Shown: positions 22,345 through 32,269 of the stretch, in pieces
Layout of the letters: each line of letters starts with the position of its first letter
Position numbering within the stretch: the first letter of the stretch is position 1
Assembly: GCA_947044405.1 (NCBI GenBank)
Contig: CAMRHE010000156.1
Coordinates: forward strand, 4,155,001 to 4,219,000
Length of the DNA: 64,000 nucleotides
Direction of reading: 5' to 3'
Source of the DNA: Leptodactylus fallax
Lineage: Eukaryota; Chordata; Amphibia; Anura; Leptodactylidae
The notes under the pieces: model-generated
The model's input: the letters and a program-made list of their open reading frames with translations, nothing else
Databases searched by the model: none
What the model was told of the DNA's origin: nothing
Translations under genes and position numbers: made by a program

Positions 22345-23065
22345 TATAGGGTTTGAACTATCAGCTTCTCTTCTGGAGTACCACTGCTTGAAGATGTTAC
22401 CTTGGTAGACTCTGCTCTGGTACAGGAAAGAGTCTTCAGGACGGCTTCTGACAGTCCACTAAAAGGACTGGTCAACCTCCAGGCTGTCAGGTTGAATCTC
22501 CTCTGATCCTGGCACTTCTGAATTCCTTGGGAAACCAGGTTCTGGGTGGGGGGAAGCCTCCAATATGTCCCTCGACTCATGTACATGAGCTGGGCAAACC
22601 AAGTCCTTTTTGGCCAGAATGGTATGATGGCTATCACAGAGACTTGGTCCTGTCTGACTTTCATCAATACCTTTGGTATCATGGAAAGTGGAGGGAAGAT
22701 GTATGCCAGGCTGAACCTCCAAGGGATGGACAGGGCATCCACTGCCAAGGGATAGTCCTCCTGATCCAGTGAGCAGAACGTCTCTACCTTGGCGTTGAGT
22801 CTGGTCGCCATGAGGTCTACTTCTGGAAGACCCCACTTCAGGGTAACCTGATGGAATACATCTGGATTGAGAGACCATTCTCCTGATACGACAAGACCCG
22901 GACTCAACTGATCCGCTACTATGTTCAGGGAACCCTTGATGTGAACTTCGGATAAGTGGGTCAGATTTTTTTTTCTGCCCAGGTAAAAATCAGATTTGTC
23001 TTTCTGATAACGATCTGGTGCCTCCCTGTCTGTTCAGGTACATTACGGTCGTCATGCTGTCTGAC
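22344..23065 (-). pseudogene. DIRS RNase H and adjoining C-terminal domain
   Basis: Near 23062-23020 the frame reads DSMTTVMYLNRQGG, the RNase H block with the catalytic Asp context, then a FTWAEKK block. After a frameshift the 22907-22344 ORF continues with GEWSLNPDVF, EVDLMATRLNAKVETF and AYIFPPLSMIPKVL, conserved downstream of DIRS RNase H. The RT proper is absent. Confidence 0.75.
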
Positions 23066-23845
23066 CCGAACCTTGACCGCTACCTCTACCCCGGCCAGAA
23101 GGTCTTGACCTGCCTCTAAAGGCCTGAGGCAGAGTCTTACCCTTTTTATCGGCAAGGTCTTCCATAATCTCATCCAAGCCTCTGCCAAAAAGCTTACCTG
23201 GCTCAAAGGGTAGAAAACAGAGGTTGAACTTGGAGGCATTATCTGCTCTCCAGGGTTTTAACCATTGGCCTTCTAGCTGCCATAGTAAGGGCCAAAGATT
23301 TGGCCACCAGGCTTAAATGATGCTGGGAGGCTTTGGCTAAATAATCTGCCGACAAGGAAACTGAGCTCAAAAAAGTTAGGAGATCATCTCTGGAGACTCC
23401 AGAGTCGATGTCTCTTGCAAACTGTGCAAAATCAGCATGTAACTTTCTTGAGACTTCATTAGAGGCAATAGCCACGGAAGTCTGACCGGAGATCAGAGAA
23501 TAAACCTTCCTGAGAGTACTCTCTATGCGTCTATCCATGGGGTCCTGGAGGTTAGATCCATCATCCACCGTACAATGGGACAACTTGGCCACTGCCGTAT
23601 CAACTTTAGGTGGGAGACGCCACCAATCCCGCTGGGACTCCGCAATAGGGAACAGGGTTCTAAATCTCCTGGAATATATGGAAGCTCTTTCCAGATGCTT
23701 CCATTCCGCAAGCATGAGTTTTTCCAGTGACTCGTCCACTTGGAAAACACTAGGTCCCCTAGAGGTGGAACAGGAGGCTTTCCTGTCAACATCACGGTCC
23801 CTTGACTGGATGGACTTCAGCAGCCTATTTATCTTCTTTTTCCAA
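23060..23845 (-). pseudogene. DIRS gag-like protein, partial
   Basis: The ORF from 23845 to 23239 contains FQVDESLEKLMLAEWKHLER, FPIAESQRDWWRLPPKVD and VAKLSHCT, typical of DIRS1 ORF1. The C-terminus continues in another frame to about 23065 with a Gly/Arg/Ser-rich tail. The Met at 23880 lies in an inserted SINE fragment, so the apparent start is false; the true N-terminus lay upstream towards 24.5 kb. Confidence 0.7.
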
Positions 23846-23846
23846 A

Positions 23847-23921
23847 CTCCTTGCAGGATTTGAACCCAGGACTCTAGCACTGCAAGACTGAAGAGCTAAC
23901 CACTGAGCCACCGTGCTGCCC
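23847..23921 (-). mobile_element. SINE tRNA-related head, 75 bp fragment
   Basis: Complement of gggcagcacggtggctcagtg followed by the A-box region and a B-box complement (ggatttgaacc at 23857). Matches the tRNA part of the SINE at 37271-37482. It sits inside the DIRS gag and supplies a false start codon. Confidence 0.75.
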
Positions 23922-24631
23922 AGAAATGCAACAGCAAGAACAGTAATCCAAGTGGAGTACTAAGGCCTTCCTCACTAAGAGACAAGCCATCTCCTGAATT
24001 GGGATGAAGGCTTCTGTGGGAGGGGAGGAGGAATGAGCAAGTAGTGCACACAAAAAACCTGATCCCCGGCAAATTTTGCAAACCTTAATTCCTTGTACAC
24101 AAAATTAAGCTAAAAATATACAGACCAATGCCAGAAAAGAGGCTCAGCAAATATAAGCTTGCAAAAAGGAGGAAAAACTAAGCCACAAAAAGTCCGTCCG
24201 AGAATTCAGTCCCCGGAAAACCGGAACACAAACAAAGGTTCTGGAGGAACAAAGTGACCGACGTCTGTTCTGGCGGCTGCGGAGCTTGTAAGGTAAGTAA
24301 AACGGTAATGCACCACATCAAGGCCGCACAAGTGGCCTGCACTACAGGTCTTTGAACATACAGCATGCAACTACCGCTGCATGTACTACTGAAATCAACC
24401 TTTTCAGAGCGAAGGTTGAAAGCTTGGCTAGAACAAAAAAACTACCTAAATAAAAATCCCCCTTCTTTTCCACAGAAATGTCCAGTGGAAGAAAGAAGAG
24501 AAGAGAGGTGTAAAGTTGACTCCCAAAAGGAAGTTAACAAACTTTAGGGGGAAAAACAAAATATGGGAGGACAAAAGACCTCCCTCCACCTATCCCACCA
24601 CACAGGACAGAAAAAAATACAGAAGCGTAGT

Positions 24632-24727
24632 CATGCATATTTTATGTTAATTAAAAGTTCCGCCTGTCCTACCAGCACACAGGGGCAGGAATACCCCATA
24701 TTGTGCTGCTGTAGGACGTAAGGGAAT
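24632..24727. repeat. DIRS right inverted terminal repeat
   Basis: Complement of 21244-21350: gtcatgcatattttatgtta, ttccgcctgtcctaccagca, cacaggggcaggaatacccc and a ctgctgtaggacgtaaggg end. Confidence 0.8.
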
Positions 24728-25193
24728 GACCATTGTAGTTCTTTCTATTCTATTCAATCTAAGAACACTTCTATATTATCATAATTTTTTAATTTTCTTT
24801 ACTCTGCCAGGTTTTATGACCTGTTAAGAGCTAATTATTTGCAATATTGGGTTAATATTTATGTAATTAACATTTCCTAATAGGCTATATCCGCAGGAAA
24901 ATACAAGAGTACTTTAATTCTAAAGACTGTCCCAATATTGTTGAGATCATCATTTTCAGTTTTTAATTTAAATGGCCTTCAGAGTTTAATTATATTTTTC
25001 ATTACCTTTCTTGCCCAGGAGGAATCTAGCACCATATTTTATACATAAAATACTGCATGAAAATATGGAGACTAAAATATCACAATTAAAAAATTACATA
25101 CAGGAAGTAGAGCAGAGCACAGAGGTTTGCTCATTCAAAAGAGACTAAATTCTAGGTACTGTATGTCTGCTTTTCACCCCAACATGTGCAATA
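24728..25193. other. Unassigned AT-rich DNA
   Basis: Nothing recognisable. Confidence 0.4.
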
Positions 25194-25195
25194 TA

Positions 25196-26793
25196 CAGTG
25201 GGGAAAAAAAGTATTTAGTCAGCCACCAATTGTGCAAGTTCTCCCACTTAAAAAGATGAGGCCGGCCTGTAATTGACATCATAGGTAGACCTCAACTATG
25301 AGAGACAAAATGAGAAAACAAATCCAGAAAATCACATTGTCTGATTTTTAAAGAATTTATTTGCAAATTATGGTGGAAAATAAGTATTTGGTCACCTACA
25401 AACAAGCAAGATTTCTGGCTCTCACAGAACTGTAACTTCTTCTTTAAGAGGCTCCTCTGTCCTCCACTCATTACCTGTAGTAATGGCACCTGTTTGACAT
25501 TGTTATCAGTATAAAAGACACCTGTCCACAACCTCAAACAGTCACACTCCAAACTCCACTATGGTGAAGACCAAAGAGCTGTGGAAGGACACCAGAAACA
25601 ACATTGTAGAACTGCACTAGGCTGGGAAGACTGAATCTGCAATAGGCAAGCAGCTTGGTGTGAAGAAATCAACTGTGGGAGTAATAATTAGAAAATGGAA
25701 GACATATAACACCACTGATAATCTCCCTCGATCAGGGGCTCCACGCAAGATCTCACCCCGTGGGGTCAAAATGATCACAAGAACGGTGAGCAAAAATCCC
25801 AGAACCACACGGGGGGACCTAGTGAATGACCTGCAGAAAGCTGGGACTAACGTAATAAAGGCTACCGTCAGTAACACACTACGCCACCAGGGACTCAGAT
25901 CCTGTAGTGCCATACGTGTCCCCCTGCTTAAGCCAGTACATATCCGTCTGAAGTTTGCTAGAGAACATTTGGATGTTCCAGAAGAGTATTGGGAGAATGT
26001 CATATGGTCAGATGAATAAGTAGAACTGTTTGGTAGAAACACAACTCGTCGTGTTTGGAGGAGAGTGAATGCTGAGTTGCATCCAAAGAACATCATACCT
26101 ACTGTGAAGCATGGGGGTGGCAACATCATGCTTTGGGGCTGTTTCTCTGCAAATGGACCAGGAAGACTGATCCGTGTACATGAAAGAATGAATGGGGCCA
26201 TGTATCGTGAGATTTTGAGTGCAAACCTCCTTCCATCAGCAAGGGAATTGAAGATGAAACGTGGCTGGGTCTTTCAGCATGACAGTGATTCCAAGCACAC
26301 CGCCAGGGCAATGAAGGAGTGGCTTCGTAAGAAGCATTTCAATGTCCTGGAGTGGCCTAGCCAGTCTCCAGATCTCAACCCCATAGAAAACCTTTGGAGG
26401 GAGTTGAAAGTCCGTGTTGCCCAGCAACAGCCCCAAAACATCACTGCTCTAGAGGAGATCTGCATGGAGGAATGGGCCAACATACCAGCAACAGTGTGTG
26501 CCAACCTTGTGAAGACTTACAGAAAATGTTTGACCTCTGTCTTTGCCAACAAAGGATATATACCAAAGTATTGAGATGAACTTTTGTTACTGACCAAATA
26601 CTTATTTTCCACCATAATTTGCAAATTAATTTTTTTTTAAAAATCAGACAATGTGATTTTCTAGATATGTTTTCTCATTCTGTCTCTCATAGTTGAGGTC
26701 TACCTATGATGTCAATTACAGGCCGGCCTCATCTTTTTTAGTGGGAGAACTTGCACAATTGGTGGCTGACTAAATACTTTTTTTTCCCCACTG
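25196..26793 (+). mobile_element. Tc1-like transposon B, near full length
   Basis: 1598 bp between TA at 25194-25195 and 26794-26795. Inverted repeats of ~200 bp start cagtggggaaaaaaagtatt and include gaggccggcctgtaattgac and gtggaaaataagtatttggt; the long IR/DR form is usual for this subgroup. The transposase is full length apart from two stops. Element C at 30256 is the same family in the other orientation. Confidence 0.9.
25561..26574 (+). pseudogene. Tc1 transposase, two in-frame stops
   Basis: A single frame runs from the ATG at 25561 to TGA after 26574, about 338 codons, the usual Tc1 length. It has a helix-turn-helix ([19 protein letters not shown]), then [12 protein letters not shown], and WSDE with the first Asp. 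HDSDSKHTA carries the second Asp and [10 protein letters not shown] the Glu. Stops: TAG at 25618-25620, where copy C has CAG, and TAA at 26017-26019, created by a 3-base deletion replacing the Thr-Lys codons after Asp-Glu. Otherwise open, so the copy is relatively young. Confidence 0.9.
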
Positions 26794-26795
26794 TA

Positions 26796-27104
26796 ACCTG
26801 TACTCCCATAATTAAACTTTGTCCTGTGAATATGTAGCTATCAGGGAAGTAGTGAGTAGTGTCTTGACTGTTTGTATTTGTGGACACAAGATATTTTTCA
26901 TTGCAATCTTGGCAAACTTGTCTTCAAGACAAACTTCCATAAGATCAGAACACAATAGATATGTATGTAGCAGTGGGAGATGTTCAATTAATCCACATGA
27001 TGCAAATTGACTACTAAACACATACAAGACAACCTATTTAATATTCAGTACCATAGAATAGGTTGACTACAAAAAAAAAAAAAAAATCAGGCCATCCCAC
27101 AGGT
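26796..27104. other. Unassigned DNA with a 16 nt poly-A run
   Basis: Poly-A at 27071-27086. No gene recognised. Confidence 0.4.
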
Positions 27105-27159
27105 ACCCTCACTCACATTCCCCTCATTTGAAGTCCATCCTATCAGACCTTTCCTCCCA

Positions 27160-27595
27160 CTCTCCTTACGTGTAGCTGTGATCTACCGTCCACCTGGTTC
27201 ACCATACCAATTTCTGGATCACTTCGCTTCTTGGCTTCCTCTCTTTTTATCCAGTGAAATTCCTACCTTCATCATGGGTGACTTTGACATCCCCACTGAC
27301 ACCCCTGTCTCCCCAGCTGCCTTATTTTGGTCTTTCACAACTTTCCTCTTCCGCTACACAAGTAGATGGCAACACCATTGATCTTGTCTTCCATTTGACT
27401 CCTCACAGTTTCTAAATTTACTAACTCTTCTCTGCCACTCTCTGACCATAACCTTCTGTCTCTCACCATCAGTGCTTTTTCTCCTTCACAGGACACACCT
27501 ACTCATCATACATATAGGAATTTATGTGCTATTAACACCCAGCACCTCTCAGATACTCTCCAGTCCTCTCTGTCCCTATCAATAGGCTTGGTCTA
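27160..27595 (+). pseudogene. L2 apurinic-type endonuclease fragment
   Basis: Reads VAVIYRPPGSPYQFLDHFAS and IMGDFDIPTDTPVS, the IYRPPG and GDFN-type blocks of the LINE endonuclease, then after frameshifts PLSDHNLLSLTIS with the catalytic SDH. This nicks target DNA in target-primed reverse transcription. Confidence 0.7.
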
Positions 27596-27597
27596 TT

Positions 27598-28855
27598 CTC
27601 GTTTAATCCGCTATCTTTCCAACTCTCTTCTTGACCCCTTACAATCTGGCTTCCGCACTCTACTGAAACGGCCTTCACAAATGTCTCCAATGATCTCCTG
27701 ATGGCTAAATCCAAAGGTGACTTATCTCTTCTTATTCTTCTGTATCTCTCAGCAGCATTTGACACTGTTGACCATCAACTCCTCCTCACTATGCTCCGCT
27801 CTGTCGGCCTCACGGACACTGCGCTCTCCTGGTTCTCTTCTTATCTCTCAGACCACACTTTCTGTGTATCATTTGCGGGCTCTGTTTCTTCCCTCTTCCC
27901 CTTGCCATTGGGGTTCCTCAAGGCTCGGTCCTAGGCCCCCTGAACTTCTCCCTCTACACAGCCCCCATTGGACAAACCATCATCAGATTTGACTTCCGAT
28001 ACCATGATTATGTTGATGACAACCAGTTATATACGTCATCCTGTGACATCACCCCTGCACTAATACAGAACACCAGTGACTGTCTCTCTGCTGTCTCAAA
28101 TATCATGTCTTCGCTCTATCTATCTGAAACTGAATCTCTCAAAGACTGAACTACTGCTGTTTCCACCATCTAATAGATCTGTTCCTGATATCTCCATTGC
28201 AGTCTCTGGCCTTACCATAATTCCTAGGCAGCATGCCCGCTGTCTCAGGGTTCTGTTTGACTCACACCTTTCCTTCACCCCTCATATCCAATCACTTGCA
28301 CGCTTATGTCATCTCCACCTTAAAAACATCTCCAGAATACGCTCTTACCTTACCAGAGATACACTAAAGACACTTATTGTTGCCCTGATTCACTCTCACC
28401 TTGACTACTGTAATTCCTTACTAATTGGTCTTCCCCTTACTAAACTCTCCCCTCTACAATCTAATCTGAATGCGGCGGCCAGCCTCATCTATCAGTCTAG
28501 ACGCTACAGCGATGCCTCTGGTTTGTGGCGGTCACTACATTGGCTGCCTATTCAATACGGAATACAATATAAACTTATCACCCTCATCCACAAGGCTCTC
28601 CATAATGCTGCACCTCACTATATTTCGTCCCTCATCTCTGTCTGTCGCCCAACCCGTCCTCTCCGTTCACTCAAAGACCTAAGACTAACATCCTCTATTA
28701 TCAGAACCTCCCACGCTCGTATACAAGACTTCTCGCGAGTTGCACCACTTCTCTGGAATGCTCTATCCTGGACTATCAGATTAACCCCCAATTTCTACAG
28801 CTTCAAGCGCAAACTAAAAACATATCTTTTCAGACAGGCCTATCACAACTCTTAA
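27598..28855 (+). pseudogene. L2 reverse transcriptase, frameshifted
   Basis: 27701-27934 has [19 protein letters not shown]. The YADD motif is damaged (atgattatgttgatgac reads YVDD). 28076-28855 carries [10 protein letters not shown] and the thumb and C-terminal region ending RQAYHNS. The C-terminal frame is kept here but lost in the 5.8 kb copy. Confidence 0.8.
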
Positions 28856-28982
28856 TGTAAACCCTTCTGTAGTTAGATTCCCTAAAACATACCCTCCTCT
28901 GTTCACGCTCCCGCATTACCTCACGGGATATGATGCTTTTTCAGACTAACTTCATATGTTCAGGCCTCATCTTCACATTAAC

Positions 28983-30250
28983 TCCTAAACGACATTGGAC
29001 GTACTATTACGTCCTGCGCGCTTGGTACTTCGCGCAACAGGGTGTAATAGTACACCCGAGGGCGGACACCCGCTCACTATATGAGCGGGCGGCATCGGAA
29101 CCAGGTGTTAGCTGTAACTGACAGCTAACACCCTTCTCCATAAACTCAGGTCGGAGCTGGGCTCCGATCTGTAGTTTTAACCCCTTGAATGCAGTGGTCA
29201 AACATGACCGCGGTATTCAAGGGGTTCTGGCATGTTGCCGCGCTCCCCAGCATCCCCCGCGGCGAGATCGGGGAGTGAAGATATCTACAATCTGCAGCCC
29301 AGGGTTTGGCCAGTGACTCCAGGCTGCCTGGAGACCCCACTACCTGGTTGATCTTGCCGGGACCTCTGGAAGTCAGTCTATGTGTCTGCATAGACTCACT
29401 TTCTGTATACACTGCAAGACACATGTATGCTTGTGTCTTGCAGTCTATAGTACTGAGCCAGCGTTCAAAGCATCGCTGGCTCAGGTGTCCTAATGGGACA
29501 CATGAAAAAGAGAAAAAAAAATAAAATAAAGTGTGTGATAAAAAATAATAAAAGAATAAAGCCCCAAAAAGTCCCTTTTCCTATATAAAATGAATTATAT
29601 AAAAAAAAACTAAAAATTAATAAAAACAATGTATATTTGGTATCGCTGCATCCGTAACAACCTGTACAATAAAACTGAAACAATATTTAACGTACATGGT
29701 GAACGGCAGGAAAAAACCCCAGAAAAAAACGCCAGAAGTAATGATTTTTCGCCATCTCACCTTACAAAATATGCCATAAAAAGTGATCAAAAAGTCATAT
29801 GTACCCCAAAACAGTACCAATAAAAAGCACAGGTTGTTCCGCAAAAAATAAGCCCTGAACCAACTCGGTAAACTGCAAAATAAAAATGTTACGCATCTCA
29901 GAAGATGGTGATGCAAAAACAATTCATTTATGTCCCCAAATGGGTTTTTGTTCTGCAAAATTAGTATCACATAAAAAAACAATATAAATGAGGTATCACT
30001 GTAATTGTACCGACCCATAGAATAAAGGTAACATGTTACTTATGCTGTACGCTGCATGGTGAAAAATTTAAAAGATAAAACGCAATGCCAGAATTGATGA
30101 GGTTTTTTTCAATCCACCAAGAATAATTTAATAAAATGTATTCAATAAGTTCTAGGCGCACAAAGATGATGTAATTACAAAATACATCTCATACTGCAAA
30201 CAACAAGCCCTCATACGGCTACATCACCAGAAAAATAAAGAAAATATAGC
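28983..30250 (+). mobile_element. Hairpin-chain TTAA repeat, long copy
   Basis: Starts near ttaactcctaaacgacattg. The first ~520 bp is a string of thirteen short hairpins; the rest is A-rich with ggtatcgctgcatccgtaac, gtacatggtgaacggcagg and tcaaaaagtcatatgtaccc. Other members at 13.2, 20.8, 35.5 and 41.8 kb indicate ends of the form ttaaccccttcc…ggaaggggttaa, so a TTAA-target DNA element is likely. No ORF of its own; the short ORFs here are chance products of A/T-rich sequence. The right end is cut by Tc1 C. Confidence 0.65.
28998..29501. repeat. Chain of 13 hairpins
   Basis: Stems, in order: 28998-29013 (6 bp), 29016-29035 (5), 29040-29057 (7), 29069-29089 (8), 29104-29132 (12), 29151-29167 (7), 29179-29226 (19 of 22), 29243-29275 (6), 29317-29333 (7), 29375-29396 (8), 29411-29444 (13), 29455-29482 (9), 29485-29501 (6). 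All but 29179-29226 have perfect stems, with loops of 3-21 nt. They do not share sequence with one another. Confidence 0.85.
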
Positions 30251-30255
30251 TTATA

Positions 30256-31525
30256 CAGTGGGGAAAAAAAAGTATTTAGTCAGCCACCAATTGTGCAAGT
30301 TCTCCCACTTAAAAAGATCAGAGAGGCCCTCCAAAGGTTTTCTATGGGGTTGAGATCTGGAGACTGGCTAGGCCACTCCAGGACCTTGAAATGCTTCTTA
30401 CAAAGCCACTCCTTCATTCCCCTGGCAGTGTGCTTGGGATCATTGTCATTCTGAAAGACCCAGCCACGTTTCATCTTCAATGCCCTTGCTGATGGAAGGA
30501 GGTTACGATACATGGCCCCATTCATTCTTTCATGTACACGGATCAGTCGTTCTGGTCCCTTTGCAGAGAATCAACCCCAAAGCATGATGTTGCCACTCCC
30601 ATGCTTCACAGTAGGTATGGTGTTCTTTGGATGCAACTCAGCATTCACTCTCCTCCAAACACGACGAGTTGTGTTTCTACCAATCAGTTCTACTTTGGTT
30701 TCATCTGACCATATGACATTCTCCCAATACTCTTCTGGAACATCCAAATGCTCTCTAGCAAACTTCAGACGGGCCCGGATATGTGCTGCTTAAGCAAGGG
30801 AACACGTCAGGCACTGCAGGATCTGAGTCCCTGGCGGCGTAGTGTGTTACTGACAGTAGCCTTTGTTACGTTAGTCCCAGCTTTCTGCAGGTAATTCACT
30901 AGGTCCCCCCGTGTGGTTCTGGGATTTTTGCTCACCGTTCTTGTGATTATTTTGACCCCACGGGGTGAGATCTTGCGTGGAGCCCCTGATCGAGGGAGAT
31001 TATCAGTGGTCTTGTATGTCTTCCATTTTCTAATTATTACTCCCACAGTTGATTTCTTCACACCAAGCTGCTTGCCTATTGCAGATTCAGTCTTCCCTGC
31101 CTGGTGCAGGTCTACAATTTTGTTTCTGGTGTCCTTCCACAGCTCTTTGGTCTTCACCATAGTGGAGTTTGGAGTGTGACTGTTTGAGGTTGTGGACAGG
31201 TGTCTTTTATACTGATAACAATGTCAAACAGGAGCCATTACTACGGGTAATGAGTGGAGGACAGAGGAGCCTCTTAAAGAAGAAGTTACAGTTCTGTGAG
31301 AGCCAGAAATCTTGCTTGTTTGTAGGTGACCAAATACTTATTTTCCACCATAATTTGCAAATAAATTCTTTAAAAATCAGACAATGTGATTTTCTGGATT
31401 TGTTTTCTCATTTTGTCTCTCATAGTTGAGGTCTATCTATGATGTCAATTACAGGCCGGCCTCATCTTCTTAAGTGGGAGAACTTGCACAATTGGTGGCT
31501 GACTAAATACTTTTTTCCCCCACTG
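30256..31525 (-). mobile_element. Tc1-like transposon C, internally deleted
   Basis: Same family as B, opposite orientation, between TA at 30254-30255 and 31526-31527. At 1270 bp it lacks ~330 bp: the sequence jumps from the terminal repeat (30318) straight into the PIENLW part of the transposase, removing the protein C-terminus and most of one inverted repeat. Confidence 0.9.
30280..31160 (-). pseudogene. Tc1 transposase of copy C, truncated and frameshifted
   Basis: The ORF 31160-30807 starts [20 protein letters not shown] and includes the DNA-binding helices. A frameshift near 30810-30780 leads to [16 protein letters not shown] (first Asp), [11 protein letters not shown] (second Asp) and [11 protein letters not shown] (Glu), where the deletion joint follows. 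The catalytic triad is present but the C-terminal ~60 residues are gone. Confidence 0.85.
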
Positions 31526-31527
31526 TA

Positions 31528-32267
31528 TCTATCTACTGCATATCTTCTTCCACATATCTATTTATTTATCATGTGGCCCCTGTTCTTGCAGTGTCTATCT
31601 AATATCTCTTTTTTAATTTATTTTAATGTGTGTTATGTATTTCATATGATATCTATCTATCTAATCTATTTTTCTCTGTTGTTGTATTGCTATTTACTAT
31701 CCCAAATATGTTTCCACTAAAATATTGACATGAATGTCTATATTTACTGGGCACTTCCAAATCATAGTATTGGAAAGAATAAGCAATCATTTACATCAAA
31801 GCAGCATAAAAGAAAGGTCACTGGATTTTGCATCTGCAGTTCTATATTTGCACAGGTTGCTAGGCAACTAAAGAAAATCATAGCCCTGGGCTCCAAGATT
31901 GCCTTTTCAGACATCCATTATTTAAAAAAAATGGTCTCACTTCTGTACAGTTTGAATAAGACTTAAAATTCTTAGTCAGTCCCTAGTAATGAGATTGTTT
32001 GTGTTTTGCGTGTAATAAACAATAAAATAAACATTATGAATGTGTAAGAGGCTTAAGATTTATAAATACTGGCTGGAAATGCTTACCTGCTCTGTAAAAA
32101 TGGATCAATCTTTTAATTATTAATGTAGCTTTGTTCATGGAGTGAAAATATAGCAAGACATGTGTTACATGTGTTATGTTGGTATGGGTGCTGTACAGTT
32201 TGCTCAGACAGGATTTTTTTTTAACAATGATGATAATCGTTGAAAAGTTGTACATTTGTGGGATATA
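31528..32267. other. Unassigned DNA
   Basis: Imperfect tatctatc microsatellite patches at 31540-31670. No gene. Confidence 0.4.
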
Positions 32268-32269
32268 TA

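Larger units (their letters stand above)
21218..24727 (-). mobile_element. DIRS1-type retrotransposon, RT core deleted
   Basis: About 3.5 kb. Inverted terminal repeats bracket gag, RNase H and tyrosine-recombinase fragments, and an internal complementary region at 21430-21520 joins copies of both ends, the defining DIRS1 architecture. The RT is missing between gag and RNase H near 23062. Many stops and frameshifts are present, so it is a non-autonomous or dead copy. A SINE fragment is inserted in gag. Confidence 0.85.
27105..28982 (+). mobile_element. L2-type LINE, second copy, internally deleted and 3'-truncated
   Basis: Same family as 5724-7660 (about 90% alike by eye over the RT). It carries part of the endonuclease that the first copy lacks, then jumps into the RT near 27590-27600, so an internal deletion removed the region between. 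It ends near 28982, inside the 3' UTR, where the hairpin-chain element begins; the L2 tail is missing. Confidence 0.8.

Noticed and set aside
23847..23921. Possible tRNA gene on the minus strand
   Set aside because: A- and B-box-like words are present, but the sequence matches the SINE head and does not form a tRNA cloverleaf that I can see.
29617..30018. 133-codon Phe-rich ORF on the minus strand
   Set aside because: Lies in the A-rich half of the hairpin-chain repeat, whose other copies do not keep the frame.
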